A DNA stretch of 23,395 nt from Fidelibacterota bacterium (GTDB lineage Bacteria > Fidelibacterota > Marinisomatia > SCGC-AAA003-L08 > GCA-002704045), in assembly GCA_002704045.1 (NCBI GenBank), contig PAFF01000046.1, forward strand, positions 1-23,395, in the 5' to 3' direction. Both the position numbers and the translations under genes were made by a program. The stretch's first letter is position 1, and every line of letters starts with the position of its first letter. Below, piece by piece: positions 1 through 7,597 of the stretch. The notes under the pieces are model-generated. The model was given only the letters and a program-made list of their open reading frames with translations. It was not told the DNA's origin and searched no databases.

Positions 1-736
1 AATTCTTAATTTAAAACAAGTTAGATTCAGATTGGATGATATTGGTCCTGAAACAATTTGCATAAAACTTAAAGGTCCTGGTAAGTTTACTGGTAAAGAT
101 ATAAATGATGCTTCCGAATTATTTGAAGTTTTAAATCCCGAAATACATTTAGCAGAATTGACAGATAAAGCAGACTTTACTGTAGAAATGCAAATTTCAA
201 GAGGAAAAGGATATAGTTCTGCAGAAAAAAATAAACGTACTGATGCGCCTTTAGGAACAATTTTTATTGATTCTATTTTTAATCCAATAACGAATGTTTC
301 GATAGATGTAGTACCATTGGCAACATCATCTGAAGGTCATGAAATGTTAACGCTTCAAGTTAAATCAGATGGATCTACCTCGCCAAGAGATGCTATTAAC
401 CATTCAGCATCAATAATAAGACAGCAACTAGCGCTATTTATGTTTACTGATTCTTCCTCAATAAAAGCAGTTGATGAAGAAGAAATCAATGAGGCAATAG
501 AAAAAACTAAACTGTTATCAAAGACAATTGACGAAATGGAACTATCTGTAAGAAGTCATAATTGCTTACAAGCTGCAGGTATTAGAACAATTGGAGAGTT
601 AGTTTCTAAAGAAGAAAATGAGATGCTTAGATTTAAAAACTTTGGTAGAAAATCATTAATGGAACTTATTGAAAAGTTATCTAATATGGGTCTTAATTTT
701 GGAATGGACATTACACCTTTTGCAGGAGATATTTAA
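1..736 (+). CDS. rpoA: DNA-directed RNA polymerase subunit alpha (5'-truncated)
   Basis: Alpha subunit of RNA polymerase, which scaffolds core enzyme assembly and contacts promoter UP elements and activators. The frame is already open at base 2 (reads ILNLKQVRFRLDDIGPETI), so the TTG at 32 is an internal Leu codon and the true start lies upstream of the window. Visible are the second part of the N-terminal dimerisation/insert domain (DAPLGTIFIDSIFNPITNV) and a complete C-terminal domain with the two helix-hairpin-helix-like stretches (ELSVRSHNCLQAAGIRTIGE and FKNFGRKSLMELIEKL). It ends with TAA, 2 bases before rplQ. An AGGAGA inside its last codons (about 724-729) serves as the rplQ ribosome-binding site. 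The rpoA-rplQ order is the usual end of the bacterial alpha operon. The identity is secure; only the 5' end is missing. Confidence 0.97.
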   Translation, partial: ILNLKQVRFRLDDIGPETICIKLKGPGKFTGKDINDASELFEVLNPEIHLAELTDKADFTVEMQISRGKGYSSAEKNKRTDAPLGTIFIDSIFNPITNVSIDVVPLATSSEGHEMLTLQVKSDGSTSPRDAINHSASIIRQQLALFMFTDSSSIKAVDEEEINEAIEKTKLLSKTIDEMELSVRSHNCLQAAGIRTIGELVSKEENEMLRFKNFGRKSLMELIEKLSNMGLNFGMDITPFAGDI

Positions 737-738
737 TT

Positions 739-1158
739 ATGAGACATAGAAAAAGAGGAAGAAAGTTAAATAGAACATCTTCTCATAGAAAAGCGTTAAT
801 GAGAAATCTAGCTATCTCTATGATTACTCATAAAAGAATAAAAACTACTGATGCTAAAGCAAAAGAATTAAGAAGTTTTGTTGAAAGATTGATTACACAT
901 GCTAAAAAAGGTGACTTACATAACAGAAGATTAATTCAAAAAAAATTGCCTGGTAAGCTTGGAAGAGAGATTGCTAATACTTTGATACACGATATTGCTC
1001 CTGATTATATTGATAGAAATGGAGGATACACCAGAATTATTAAGCTTAGTAATAGAAAAAATGATAATGCTCCTATTTCATTAATAGAGTTTGTTGATTT
1101 ATCAGTTTCTTCAGAAGTTGTGGGAGAAGAAAAAAAAGATAATAAAGATAACAGCTAA
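739..1158 (+). CDS. rplQ: 50S ribosomal protein L17 (bL17)
   Basis: Large-subunit ribosomal protein bL17. The N-terminus MRHRKRGRKLNRTSSHRKAL is the family signature, followed by the conserved segment NLAISMITHKRIKTTDAKAK. The body also has NGGYTRIIKL, where the family shows G-GY-RI-K. At 139 aa it is slightly longer than many bL17 proteins because of a charged, low-complexity tail (EEKKDNKDNS). The ATG is preceded by AGGAGA at the usual distance, located inside the end of rpoA. It is the last gene of the alpha operon. A terminator-like hairpin lies about 55 bases after its stop. Confidence 0.97.
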   Translation: MRHRKRGRKLNRTSSHRKALMRNLAISMITHKRIKTTDAKAKELRSFVERLITHAKKGDLHNRRLIQKKLPGKLGREIANTLIHDIAPDYIDRNGGYTRIIKLSNRKNDNAPISLIEFVDLSVSSEVVGEEKKDNKDNS

Positions 1159-1170
1159 ATTCATATAGAT

Positions 1171-2379
1171 GTGACAAATAGTTTTAATCATCATACATCT
1201 ACAAAATTTTTTAACAGGGCTAGATATATATTAGCCCTGTTTGTATTTTTATTCAATTTTTCTAAATCTGAAACTGTAGATTTAGAAAAAAAATGCATAT
1301 GGATTTTACGTGATACTCTAACTTCCCCTGAAAAAATAGAAACAGCTTTTGATCATGTGGTAAGTGCTGGATATAATATAGTTTTCTTGCAAATTAGAGG
1401 TCGAGGATATGCATTTTACGAATCATCTTTGGTACCTAAAAATCCTAGAATTGTAGATGGATTTGACCCTTTACAATATTCCATTGATATAGCAAAAAAA
1501 AATAATATAGAAATTCACATTTGGTTTAACACATACATATTGTGGTCTGCAAGATCTGCGCCTGAAAATTTAAAACATATTTACCATTCTAAAGGTGAAT
1601 GGACAGAAGCAAACAAATATGGAAAAATGGATTATAAAATAAACCTAAAATCCCCAAAAATACCAAACTGGGAGGGTGTTTATTTATCTCCAATACATCC
1701 TGATGTTAATCCATATTTAAATTCCTTAATACAAGAATTAATTGATAATTATACTTTTCAAGGTATTCATTTTGATTATATTAGATATCAAGATGAAATA
1801 TATGGTTACAACAAAAAGGGTACTGATATTTTTGAAGAACTATTTTCTATTGATCCATACAATATTGCAAAAGGGATAATTAGTACAAGATTTGGTTGGA
1901 GCAAAGAATTTGTTGATTCAACTAAAAATACGTGGACAAAATTTAAACAAGATGCAATTACTAGTTTTTTAGAAACCGTTTCAAATAGTGTATTTGAATC
2001 TGGCAAAAATATAAAATTAAGTGCTGCTGTTAAACCCAATTTGTTAATTGCAAAAACTAGATTTTTTCAAGATTGGGAATTATGGCTTAATAATGATATT
2101 TTAGATTTTGTAGTTCCAATGAATTACTATTCAAAATTAAAAGATTTCAATGATGATATTCAGATTATGAAGTATTTTATAAATTCTGAATATAGAGAAA
2201 AAATAGTAATGGGATTAGCAACATATAATCAATCTGCATCAGATGTAGCTGATAAAATATTAATTTCAAGAATGCAGGGTTTTAAGGGAATTTCTATTTT
2301 TTCTTATGATGCACATCAAAATAATTTAGATTGGTTTAATCCAATTTTACATGCCATGGATTATAATAAAAAGGAATGA
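1171..2379 (+). CDS. Secreted glycosyl hydrolase-like 10 (GHL10/DUF187, YngK-type) family protein
   Basis: Probable exported TIM-barrel protein of the GHL10 family (PF02638-type), whose characterised relatives are linked to polysaccharide or peptidoglycan-sugar hydrolysis; the substrate here is unknown. Family-like strands are the first strand (KKCIWILRDTLTSPEKIE), YNIVFLQIRGRGYAFYES, a central GIHFDYIRYQ with acidic D202, and the late strands LDFVVPMNYYS and FKGISIFSYDA. The GTG start at 1171 is the only usable one, because the next in-frame start codon is about residue 62, after the first barrel strand. It gives a signal peptide with basic residues, a hydrophobic core (YILALFVFLFNF) and SKSETVD. 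No ribosome-binding site is obvious, and a terminator-like hairpin overlaps the signal-peptide codons. It ends 1 base before the hutU start, suggesting cotranscription with the histidine genes. Family fairly sure, start uncertain. Confidence 0.78.
   Translation: MTNSFNHHTSTKFFNRARYILALFVFLFNFSKSETVDLEKKCIWILRDTLTSPEKIETAFDHVVSAGYNIVFLQIRGRGYAFYESSLVPKNPRIVDGFDPLQYSIDIAKKNNIEIHIWFNTYILWSARSAPENLKHIYHSKGEWTEANKYGKMDYKINLKSPKIPNWEGVYLSPIHPDVNPYLNSLIQELIDNYTFQGIHFDYIRYQDEIYGYNKKGTDIFEELFSIDPYNIAKGIISTRFGWSKEFVDSTKNTWTKFKQDAITSFLETVSNSVFESGKNIKLSAAVKPNLLIAKTRFFQDWELWLNNDILDFVVPMNYYSKLKDFNDDIQIMKYFINSEYREKIVMGLATYNQSASDVADKILISRMQGFKGISIFSYDAHQNNLDWFNPILHAMDYNKKE
1213..1241 (+). terminator. Terminator-like hairpin after rplQ, inside the next gene's 5' codons
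   Basis: AACAGGGCTA (1213-1222) is a perfect reverse complement of TAGCCCTGTT (1232-1241). This gives a 10-bp stem with a 9-nt AT-rich loop, followed by a T-rich run (TTGTATTTTTATTCAATTTTT, from 1241). It is one of the most GC-rich palindromes in this AT-rich window and has the form of a Rho-independent terminator for the rpoA-rplQ operon. It lies inside codons of the secreted protein that starts at 1171, so it may be leaky or act as an attenuator. Confidence 0.75.
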
Positions 2380-2380
2380 T

Positions 2381-4033
2381 ATGAAAACTAAAAATATTTC
2401 AGCACCAACAGGTTCTACATTAACATGCAAAGGTTGGCATCAAGAAGCAGCTTATAGAATGATACAGAATAATTTAGATCCAAATGTAGCAGAAGATCCA
2501 AAAAATTTAATAGTATATGGAGGTATTGGTAAGGCTGCAAGAAATTGGGAATGCTACAACTCAATATTAAAATCTTTAAAAGAATTAGAAAATGATGAGA
2601 CTTTATTAATTCAATCAGGAAAGCCAGTAGGAATATTTAAAACTCACGTGTCTTCTCCAAGAGTCCTTATTTCAAATTCTATGATTGTTCCAAATTGGGC
2701 TAATTGGGATTATTTTAATGAATTAGATAAAAAAGGTTTAATGATGTACGGTCAAATGACAGCTGGAAGCTGGATATATATAGGGACGCAAGGTATTTTG
2801 CAGGGAACGTATGAAACTTTGGCTGAAGTAGCCAGACAAAAATTCAATTCAACATTAAAAAATACAATTACAATAACATCTGGTCTAGGCGGTATGGGTG
2901 GTGCTCAGCCTTTAGCTGTTACAATGAATGAAGGAGTTAATATTACTATTGAAATTGATATTAACAGAATTAAAAGAAGAATTGATACTGGCTATTTAGA
3001 TACATATGTAGTTAAAATTGACGAAGCAATAAAATTAGCTACAGCTGCAAAAAATAAAGGTAAAGCTTTATCGATTGGATTATTAGGAAATGCCGCTGAA
3101 ATTTTACCAAAAATGTTAGAATTGAATTTTTTTCCTGATATAGTAACTGATCAAACATCAGCTCACGATGAATTGAACGGCTATATTCCCATTGGTTTTA
3201 CTATGGATGAAGCTGATAAATTACGTTCAGATAACATTCAAAAATACAAAAAATTATCATTTGAATCCATGGGTAAGCATTGTAAAGCTATGTTAGAATT
3301 TCAAAATAGAGGTGCAATTGTTTTTGATTATGGGAATAATCTAAGGGGACAGGCGCAAAATAATGCTGGAATTAAAAATGCATTTGACTTTCCAGGATTT
3401 GTTCCTGCTTATATTAGACCTCTTTTTTGTGAAGGTAAAGGACCTTTTAGATGGGTTGCTTTGTCGGGAAATTCTAATGACATATATAAAACTGATAAAA
3501 AAGTTATAGAGCTTTTTCCGAAGGATAAAGCACTTCATAGATGGATTACAATGGCACAAAAAAAAGTGCAGTTTCAAGGACTTCCTTCTAGAATTTGTTG
3601 GCTTGGATATCGGGAAAGAAATATTTTTGGAGAAGTAATTAATGACATGGTAGCTAGTGGGGAACTAGAAGCTCCAATTGTAATTGGTAGAGATCATTTA
3701 GATGCTGGGTCAGTAGCCTCACCCAATAGAGAAACTGAAAGTATGATTGATGGTTCTGATGCTGTCGCAGATTGGCCTATTTTAAATGCCATGTTAAGTA
3801 TATCTGGAGGATCAAGTTGGACATCATTACATCATGGCGGTGGTGTAGGTATGGGATATTCAATTCATTCAGGAGTTGTTATTGTTGCTGATGGAACTGA
3901 TGAAATGAAAGAAAGATTAAACAGAGTTTTAACCAATGATCCTGGAACTGGAGTAATGCGACATGTTGATGCTGGTTATGAAAAAGCAATTAAAGTGGCT
4001 AAAAAAAGAAAATTGAAAATTCCAATGATATAA
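2381..4033 (+). CDS. hutU: Urocanate hydratase (urocanase)
   Basis: Converts urocanate to 4-imidazolone-5-propionate, the second step of histidine degradation, using tightly bound NAD+ as an electrophile. Length is 550 aa, close to the usual ~555. Family blocks include YGGIGKAARNWECY, QSGKPVGIFKTH, YGQMTAGSWIYIGTQGI, the glycine-rich NAD-binding GLGGMGGAQPLA (from G168), DQTSAHDELNGYIP, RICWLGYRERN with C406 (the cysteine next to the active site in Pseudomonas urocanase, by context) and SLHHGGGVGMGYSIHSG. I place the start at ATG 2381 (MKTKNISAPTG), with AAGGA five bases upstream. The longer frame from 2351 would overlap the preceding gene and adds nothing conserved. hutI follows after 3 bases. 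hutH and the later hut genes are not in the window. Confidence 0.97.
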   Translation: MKTKNISAPTGSTLTCKGWHQEAAYRMIQNNLDPNVAEDPKNLIVYGGIGKAARNWECYNSILKSLKELENDETLLIQSGKPVGIFKTHVSSPRVLISNSMIVPNWANWDYFNELDKKGLMMYGQMTAGSWIYIGTQGILQGTYETLAEVARQKFNSTLKNTITITSGLGGMGGAQPLAVTMNEGVNITIEIDINRIKRRIDTGYLDTYVVKIDEAIKLATAAKNKGKALSIGLLGNAAEILPKMLELNFFPDIVTDQTSAHDELNGYIPIGFTMDEADKLRSDNIQKYKKLSFESMGKHCKAMLEFQNRGAIVFDYGNNLRGQAQNNAGIKNAFDFPGFVPAYIRPLFCEGKGPFRWVALSGNSNDIYKTDKKVIELFPKDKALHRWITMAQKKVQFQGLPSRICWLGYRERNIFGEVINDMVASGELEAPIVIGRDHLDAGSVASPNRETESMIDGSDAVADWPILNAMLSISGGSSWTSLHHGGGVGMGYSIHSGVVIVADGTDEMKERLNRVLTNDPGTGVMRHVDAGYEKAIKVAKKRKLKIPMI

Positions 4034-4036
4034 ATT

Positions 4037-5245
4037 ATGGATTTTAGAATTTACAATATTAAATCTATTTTATCTTGGGATCCGATCTTAGATAAGCTTG
4101 TATGTAAAGATGATAAAGAAATTTTCATTTCAAACGGTATAATCAAAAATATAGATAATAAAGTTAATCAAACAAGTAATGATATAGATGCTCAAAATTT
4201 AGTATTAACCCCAGGTTTTATTGATTCACATACTCACCCAATTTTTATTGGAAATAGGGCTAATGAATTAGCTATGAGAGTATCAGGTAAAAGTTATGAA
4301 CAAATCGCAAGACAAGGTGGAGGAATATTATCCTCAATATCAGATTTAAGAAATAGCTCTATTGAAAATTTATACAAAATAAGTGAATTTAATGTATGTA
4401 ACGTATATAAAAATGGCACTACAACTTTAGAAGCAAAATCAGGATATGGTTTAACTGTAGATGATGAAATAAAATCTTTAGAAGTTATAAAGTTATTAAA
4501 TGAAAAATTACAAATCGAAATAATATCAACATTCTTAGGAGCTCATGCAATTCCTCCTGAATTTGAAGGAAAAAAAGATGAATATGTAGATTTAATATGT
4601 GATGAAATGATACCTGCTGTAGCTGAACAACAACTAGCTGAATTTTGTGATGTTTTTTGTGAAAAAGGTTATTTTAGTTATGACCAAAGTTTAAAAATTC
4701 TTGAAACTGCAAAAAAATATGGAATTATGCCAAGGCTTCATGCAGATGAGTTTGTTGATTCTAATGGAGCAAAACTTGCGGCTGATGTAAGTGCACTCTC
4801 AGCTGATCACTTAATGGCAATTAGTGATGATGGTATTTCTGCATTAAAAAAAAGTGATGTAATAGCAACTTTATTGCCAGGTACAACATTTTTTTTAGGC
4901 AAAAGAAATTATGCTAATGGTAGAAAATTAATTGATTCTGGAATTGAAGTTGCACTTGCAACAGATTTTAATCCAGGCTCTTGTACTATAAATTCGTTAC
5001 CAATGATAATGCAATTAGCTGTATTGCATTGTGGACTTACAATTGAGGAAGCTTTTAAAGGGGTAACTTGGAATGCAGCTAAATCATTAAACCGACATTT
5101 AAATAATGGAGTCATTAAAAATGAGTATAATGCAGATTTTATATTATGGGACATAGAAAGTCTCGATGAAATTCCTTATTGGTTTGGAAATGATAGAATT
5201 GTGTCAGTGTATAAAAATGGATTACAAATTTATTCAAGAAGTTAA
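4037..5245 (+). CDS. hutI: Imidazolonepropionase
   Basis: Metal-dependent amidohydrolase that opens 4-imidazolone-5-propionate to N-formimino-L-glutamate, the third step of histidine degradation. It is full length at 402 aa. Motifs in order: TPGFIDSHTHPIFIGNRANE with the metal ligands H65 and H67; EAKSGYGLT; TFLGAHAIPPEF; DVFCEKGYFS; RLHADEF, with the third ligand region; SADHLMAIS; LPGTTFFLGK; and ATDFNPGSC with the catalytic Asp. Starts 3 bases after hutU and takes its direct product. No clear Shine-Dalgarno is seen, so translation may be coupled to hutU. Its last 12 bases overlap the 3' end of the convergent beta-helix frame. The identity is secure. Confidence 0.97.
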   Translation: MDFRIYNIKSILSWDPILDKLVCKDDKEIFISNGIIKNIDNKVNQTSNDIDAQNLVLTPGFIDSHTHPIFIGNRANELAMRVSGKSYEQIARQGGGILSSISDLRNSSIENLYKISEFNVCNVYKNGTTTLEAKSGYGLTVDDEIKSLEVIKLLNEKLQIEIISTFLGAHAIPPEFEGKKDEYVDLICDEMIPAVAEQQLAEFCDVFCEKGYFSYDQSLKILETAKKYGIMPRLHADEFVDSNGAKLAADVSALSADHLMAISDDGISALKKSDVIATLLPGTTFFLGKRNYANGRKLIDSGIEVALATDFNPGSCTINSLPMIMQLAVLHCGLTIEEAFKGVTWNAAKSLNRHLNNGVIKNEYNADFILWDIESLDEIPYWFGNDRIVSVYKNGLQIYSRS

Positions 5246-5570
5246 TATAAGATCTACCAATAATATTATATCAATCACATTTACATAATTATCATTATTT
5301 AAATTTCCGCAATCACAATTTAATTGTGGATTAATATCAATTATACAGTTATTTATTATTAATATAATGTCAGATATATTGATTTCTGCATCATCATTAC
5401 AGTCACCAATTGAATTTTGTATGAAATAATTTGCGCCAATATCGCTTCTTGTATTATCAGGATCAAGAATTGTAGGGTCTCCATTATCAATGCATATTGA
5501 GTTTTCGTAATAGTTAAAATTATAATCAATATCAATGTAATTTGGATTTTCATATATATTACCATAAGCT

Positions 5571-5602
5571 GGAAAAGGCTCCCACGGAGTCCATATATTT
5601 CC
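5571..5602 (-). other. Hairpin immediately downstream of the in-frame TGA
   Basis: In the minus-strand mRNA, the 32 nt directly after the UGA can fold. The lower stem is GGAAA with UUUCC, followed by a 5-nt/1-nt internal loop. Above that, GG pairs with CC, there is a bulged A, and CUCC pairs with GGAG around a GUG triloop that begins 18 nt after the UGA. This loosely resembles a bacterial SECIS element, with its G/U at the apical loop and short distance from the UGA. The same bases encode an ordinary-looking NIWTPWEP segment, so chance is quite possible. Confidence 0.3.
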
Positions 5603-6139
5603 TCAGCCAGGACAATTTTCCATATAATTCTCACCGTTACCCCATGCATTCGAGTAAGATATTAACAAGTTTGGAGATGTTGAAAAAATACCAATACCAT
5701 ATGTTTCATTATTAATTAAATTGCAATTTTTAATTATTACATCAGAATTATCAAATAATTTTAATCCATAATTAGAATTGATTATGTTGCAGTTTATAAT
5801 TTGACCTGATGAAAAACCAGAAAAACTAATACCATATTCAGAACCGTTTATAATTGTACATCTTGAAATATCCAATACAATATTTGAAGTACTATCGCAA
5901 TACGCCCATATCCCCAAACCATTATCTAAATTTATAATAGCTCCATTTCCATCAATATATGTTGTTTCTTCAAAAATACCCACTCCACCAAAATATGTAG
6001 TATTTTGATTTAGAATAATATATTTTTGGTAACCATTCATTGGTACAGCATTGTTATATGCTTCTTGTAAAGTATTAGAAAATACTAAAGATGATAACAT
6101 TATTAACTTGGTTATTCCTTGATTTATATATGAAATCAT
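5603..6139 (-). CDS. Secreted right-handed parallel beta-helix protein, N-terminal part ending at an in-frame TGA
   Basis: 178 aa up to the first stop. An N-terminal signal peptide (hydrophobic ITKLIMLSSLVFSN) is followed by Asn/Ile/Gly-rich parallel beta-helix rungs, e.g. GQIINCNIINSNYGLKLFD and DVIIKNCNLINNETYGIGIF. The repeated IINCxIxN rung pattern is typical of pectate-lyase-like or NosD-like secreted proteins; no catalytic residues can be assigned. The ATG at 6139 overlaps the stop of the upstream GNAT gene (ATGA), implying translational coupling. The frame stops at TGA (5605-5603, after ENCPG) but continues open in the same frame for 122 more codons; see the next entry. I think the full gene was 300 aa and this is its front part. 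Confidence 0.75.
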   Translation of the reverse strand: MISYINQGITKLIMLSSLVFSNTLQEAYNNAVPMNGYQKYIILNQNTTYFGGVGIFEETTYIDGNGAIINLDNGLGIWAYCDSTSNIVLDISRCTIINGSEYGISFSGFSSGQIINCNIINSNYGLKLFDNSDVIIKNCNLINNETYGIGIFSTSPNLLISYSNAWGNGENYMENCPG

Positions 6140-6702
6140 AAAACGCGTCTGTAGTATATGAAAGGTTTTTTAGAATCAAACCATTTTTCATACACTTTAA
6201 CTTCTTCAATGTGTCCAGAAAAATTCTTGTGTATTCCATTTTCAACGTGGCCAGTTATATATTCTATTTGTTTTTGTTTTTTTGTCCAATTTAAAAAAAT
6301 ACGTTTGAGTGTTTTTGCATACCCGCCTTTTTTTCTATATTTTTCTTTCATTACAAATGCATAAGTATATAATGTATTATTTTTATTTAAATTAACATCA
6401 ATACGTGCCCATGACTCATTTTTGAAATATTCTAGAGGTACTCCAATTATATAGCCTATTATTTCATTCCTAAATCTTGCAATGAAGGGTAATGTATCTT
6501 GATTGAAATATTTATTAATATTATTTTTACCTAGTAGCCACTTTTTTCCAAATTTTTTTGCAAGTATTTCAGAAACCTCAATAACTTTTGGTATATCATC
6601 TCTACCTATTTTTTCAACTAATTCTATTTGAAAACTATGACCAGAAGAAGCAATGACTTTAATCTTCGATTTTTCTATTATTCCTAATGTAAGCTGTTCC
6701 AT
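6136..6702 (-). CDS. GNAT-family N-acetyltransferase
   Basis: 188-aa protein with a GNAT fold. A mixed N-terminal region is followed by strand PFIARFRNEIIGYIIGVPLE and then motif A as YAFVMKEKYRKKGGYAKTLK. The last part (YRKKGGYAKTL) stands in for the R/QxxGxG/A acetyl-CoA pyrophosphate-binding loop. After it come a helix and WTKKQKQIEYITGHV. The acceptor substrate cannot be told from sequence. It is the first gene of a two-gene minus-strand unit, and its TGA overlaps the ATG of the secreted beta-helix gene. It is divergent from pyrF across a 97-base spacer. The start at 6702 is the first ATG, and no strong ribosome-binding site is seen. Confidence 0.8.
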   Translation of the reverse strand: MEQLTLGIIEKSKIKVIASSGHSFQIELVEKIGRDDIPKVIEVSEILAKKFGKKWLLGKNNINKYFNQDTLPFIARFRNEIIGYIIGVPLEYFKNESWARIDVNLNKNNTLYTYAFVMKEKYRKKGGYAKTLKRIFLNWTKKQKQIEYITGHVENGIHKNFSGHIEEVKVYEKWFDSKKPFIYYRRVL

Positions 6703-6799
6703 GTATAAATTATTGATAATAATGTTTGTGTTAAATATACATTAATTTTTTATATGATTTCACCAGGAAATAATAATATAAAAACATTAAATTATAAAT
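6703..6799. promoter_or_regulatory. Divergent intergenic region between GNAT and pyrF
   Basis: The 97-base, almost entirely AT spacer must hold the promoters for the minus-strand GNAT/beta-helix pair and, probably, the long pyrF operon. TTGTGT (6726-6731) and TATATG (6751-6756) could be a weak -35/-10 pair for pyrF, but the 19-nt spacing is long. I see no clear operator, riboswitch or PyrR-type leader. Confidence 0.3.
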
Positions 6800-7597
6800 A
6801 TGAAAAATTCCTTCAACAATAGGCTTAAAGAACTTTGTGAATTTAAAAATAACAGATTATGTATTGGGTTAGATATCGATCCTGTAAAATCAAATATTAA
6901 AATTACAAATTCAATGTCTAATCTCATTGATTACACAAAAGATATTATTGATGTAACAATAGATTTATGTCCAATTTACAAAATGAATTTAGCATTTTAT
7001 GAATGCTATGGATCTAAGGGTTATTTATGGTTAGAAAAAGTTATTGATCACATTGGAAATCGGGCATTGACAATTGCAGATGGTAAAAGAGGTGATATTG
7101 GTAATACCGCCAAAAAGTATGCTGAATCTTTATTCAATTATTTTGGTTTTGATTGTGTTACATTATCTCCATATATGGGTGTTGATTCTTTAGAGCCCTT
7201 TATATCAGATCCGTCCAAAGGAGCTTTTATTCTATGTTTAACTTCTAATAAAAGTGCTTTAGATATACAAATGAAAGTTTACGACGGTGAACCTTTATAC
7301 TTATCTGTTGCGAAGTTATGTAAAAAAATTAATATAAAAAATAATATTGGTATTGTTGTTGGAGCTACAAAATATAAAAAAATGCGACAAATAGAAAAAA
7401 ATAGCTTAGGGTTGAGTTGGTTAATACCTGGAATTGGTGCTCAGGGAGGTGATATTAAATCTTCAATCGAAATTGGGAATAAAAGTGGTGTTGGTATTAT
7501 TAATGTTAGTAGAGGTATTTTATATTATGGCAATGAAATGAAAGATGTTTTAAAAGCTACAGAAATGTATACTGAAAATATAAGAAGATATTTATGA
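6800..7597 (+). CDS. pyrF: Orotidine 5'-phosphate decarboxylase (type 2)
   Basis: Decarboxylates OMP to UMP, the last step of de novo pyrimidine synthesis. It is a 265-aa TIM-barrel enzyme. The catalytic motif is ADGKRGDIGNTA, with K96 in the D-x-K-R-x-D array. The start CIGLDIDP and phosphate-side strands (GLSWLIPGIGAQGGD, GVGIINVSRGILY) fit. The length and the DGKRGDIGNTA form match the 'type 2' PyrF subfamily (TIGR02127-like) rather than the shorter E. coli type. It is the first gene of a plus-strand operon, and its TGA overlaps the pyrE ATG (ATGA). No distinct Shine-Dalgarno precedes the start. Confidence 0.95.
   Translation: MKNSFNNRLKELCEFKNNRLCIGLDIDPVKSNIKITNSMSNLIDYTKDIIDVTIDLCPIYKMNLAFYECYGSKGYLWLEKVIDHIGNRALTIADGKRGDIGNTAKKYAESLFNYFGFDCVTLSPYMGVDSLEPFISDPSKGAFILCLTSNKSALDIQMKVYDGEPLYLSVAKLCKKINIKNNIGIVVGATKYKKMRQIEKNSLGLSWLIPGIGAQGGDIKSSIEIGNKSGVGIINVSRGILYYGNEMKDVLKATEMYTENIRRYL

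Larger units (their letters stand above)
5234..6139 (-). pseudogene. Full beta-helix/dockerin-like gene interrupted by one in-frame TGA
   Basis: Reading through the TGA at 5605-5603 in the same frame gives 122 further codons that clearly belong to the same protein. It resumes GNIWTPWEPFPAYG, then has the end-of-helix segment IDNGDPTILDPDNTRSDIGA common in such proteins. It closes with a dockerin-like pair of calcium loops (GDCNDDAEINISDIILIINN and GNLNNDNYVNVIDIILLVD) just before a TGA at 5236-5234. The two-loop 'GDxNxDxxxNxxDI' module at the extreme C-terminus looks like a type I dockerin fold or a sorting/attachment module. No frameshift is needed, only one changed codon. Explanations are a recent nonsense mutation, a base-calling or assembly error, or programmed readthrough. 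The final 12 bases overlap hutI on the other strand. Confidence 0.7.

Noticed and set aside
32..736. TTG at 32 as the rpoA start
   Set aside because: The frame is open to the window edge and upstream residues match the RpoA sequence, so the TTG is an internal leucine.
2351..2380. Upstream ATG for hutU
   Set aside because: It would overlap the previous gene by 29 bases, adds nonconserved residues, and lacks the AAGGA site that precedes ATG 2381.
5311..5330. CACAATTTAATTGTG palindrome as hut terminator
   Set aside because: AT-only core, no T-run afterwards on either strand, and the bases encode the dockerin-like segment.
5603..5605. Genome-wide recoding of TGA (code 4/25)
   Set aside because: TGA is the normal terminator of several genes here (GHL10-like gene, GNAT, pyrF, dsbD), so wholesale reassignment is excluded.
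5359..5649. 96-codon minus-strand frame as an independent gene
   Set aside because: It is out of frame with the beta-helix continuation, has low-complexity Ile/Leu sequence and no recognisable start context; the dockerin-like frame explains this DNA.
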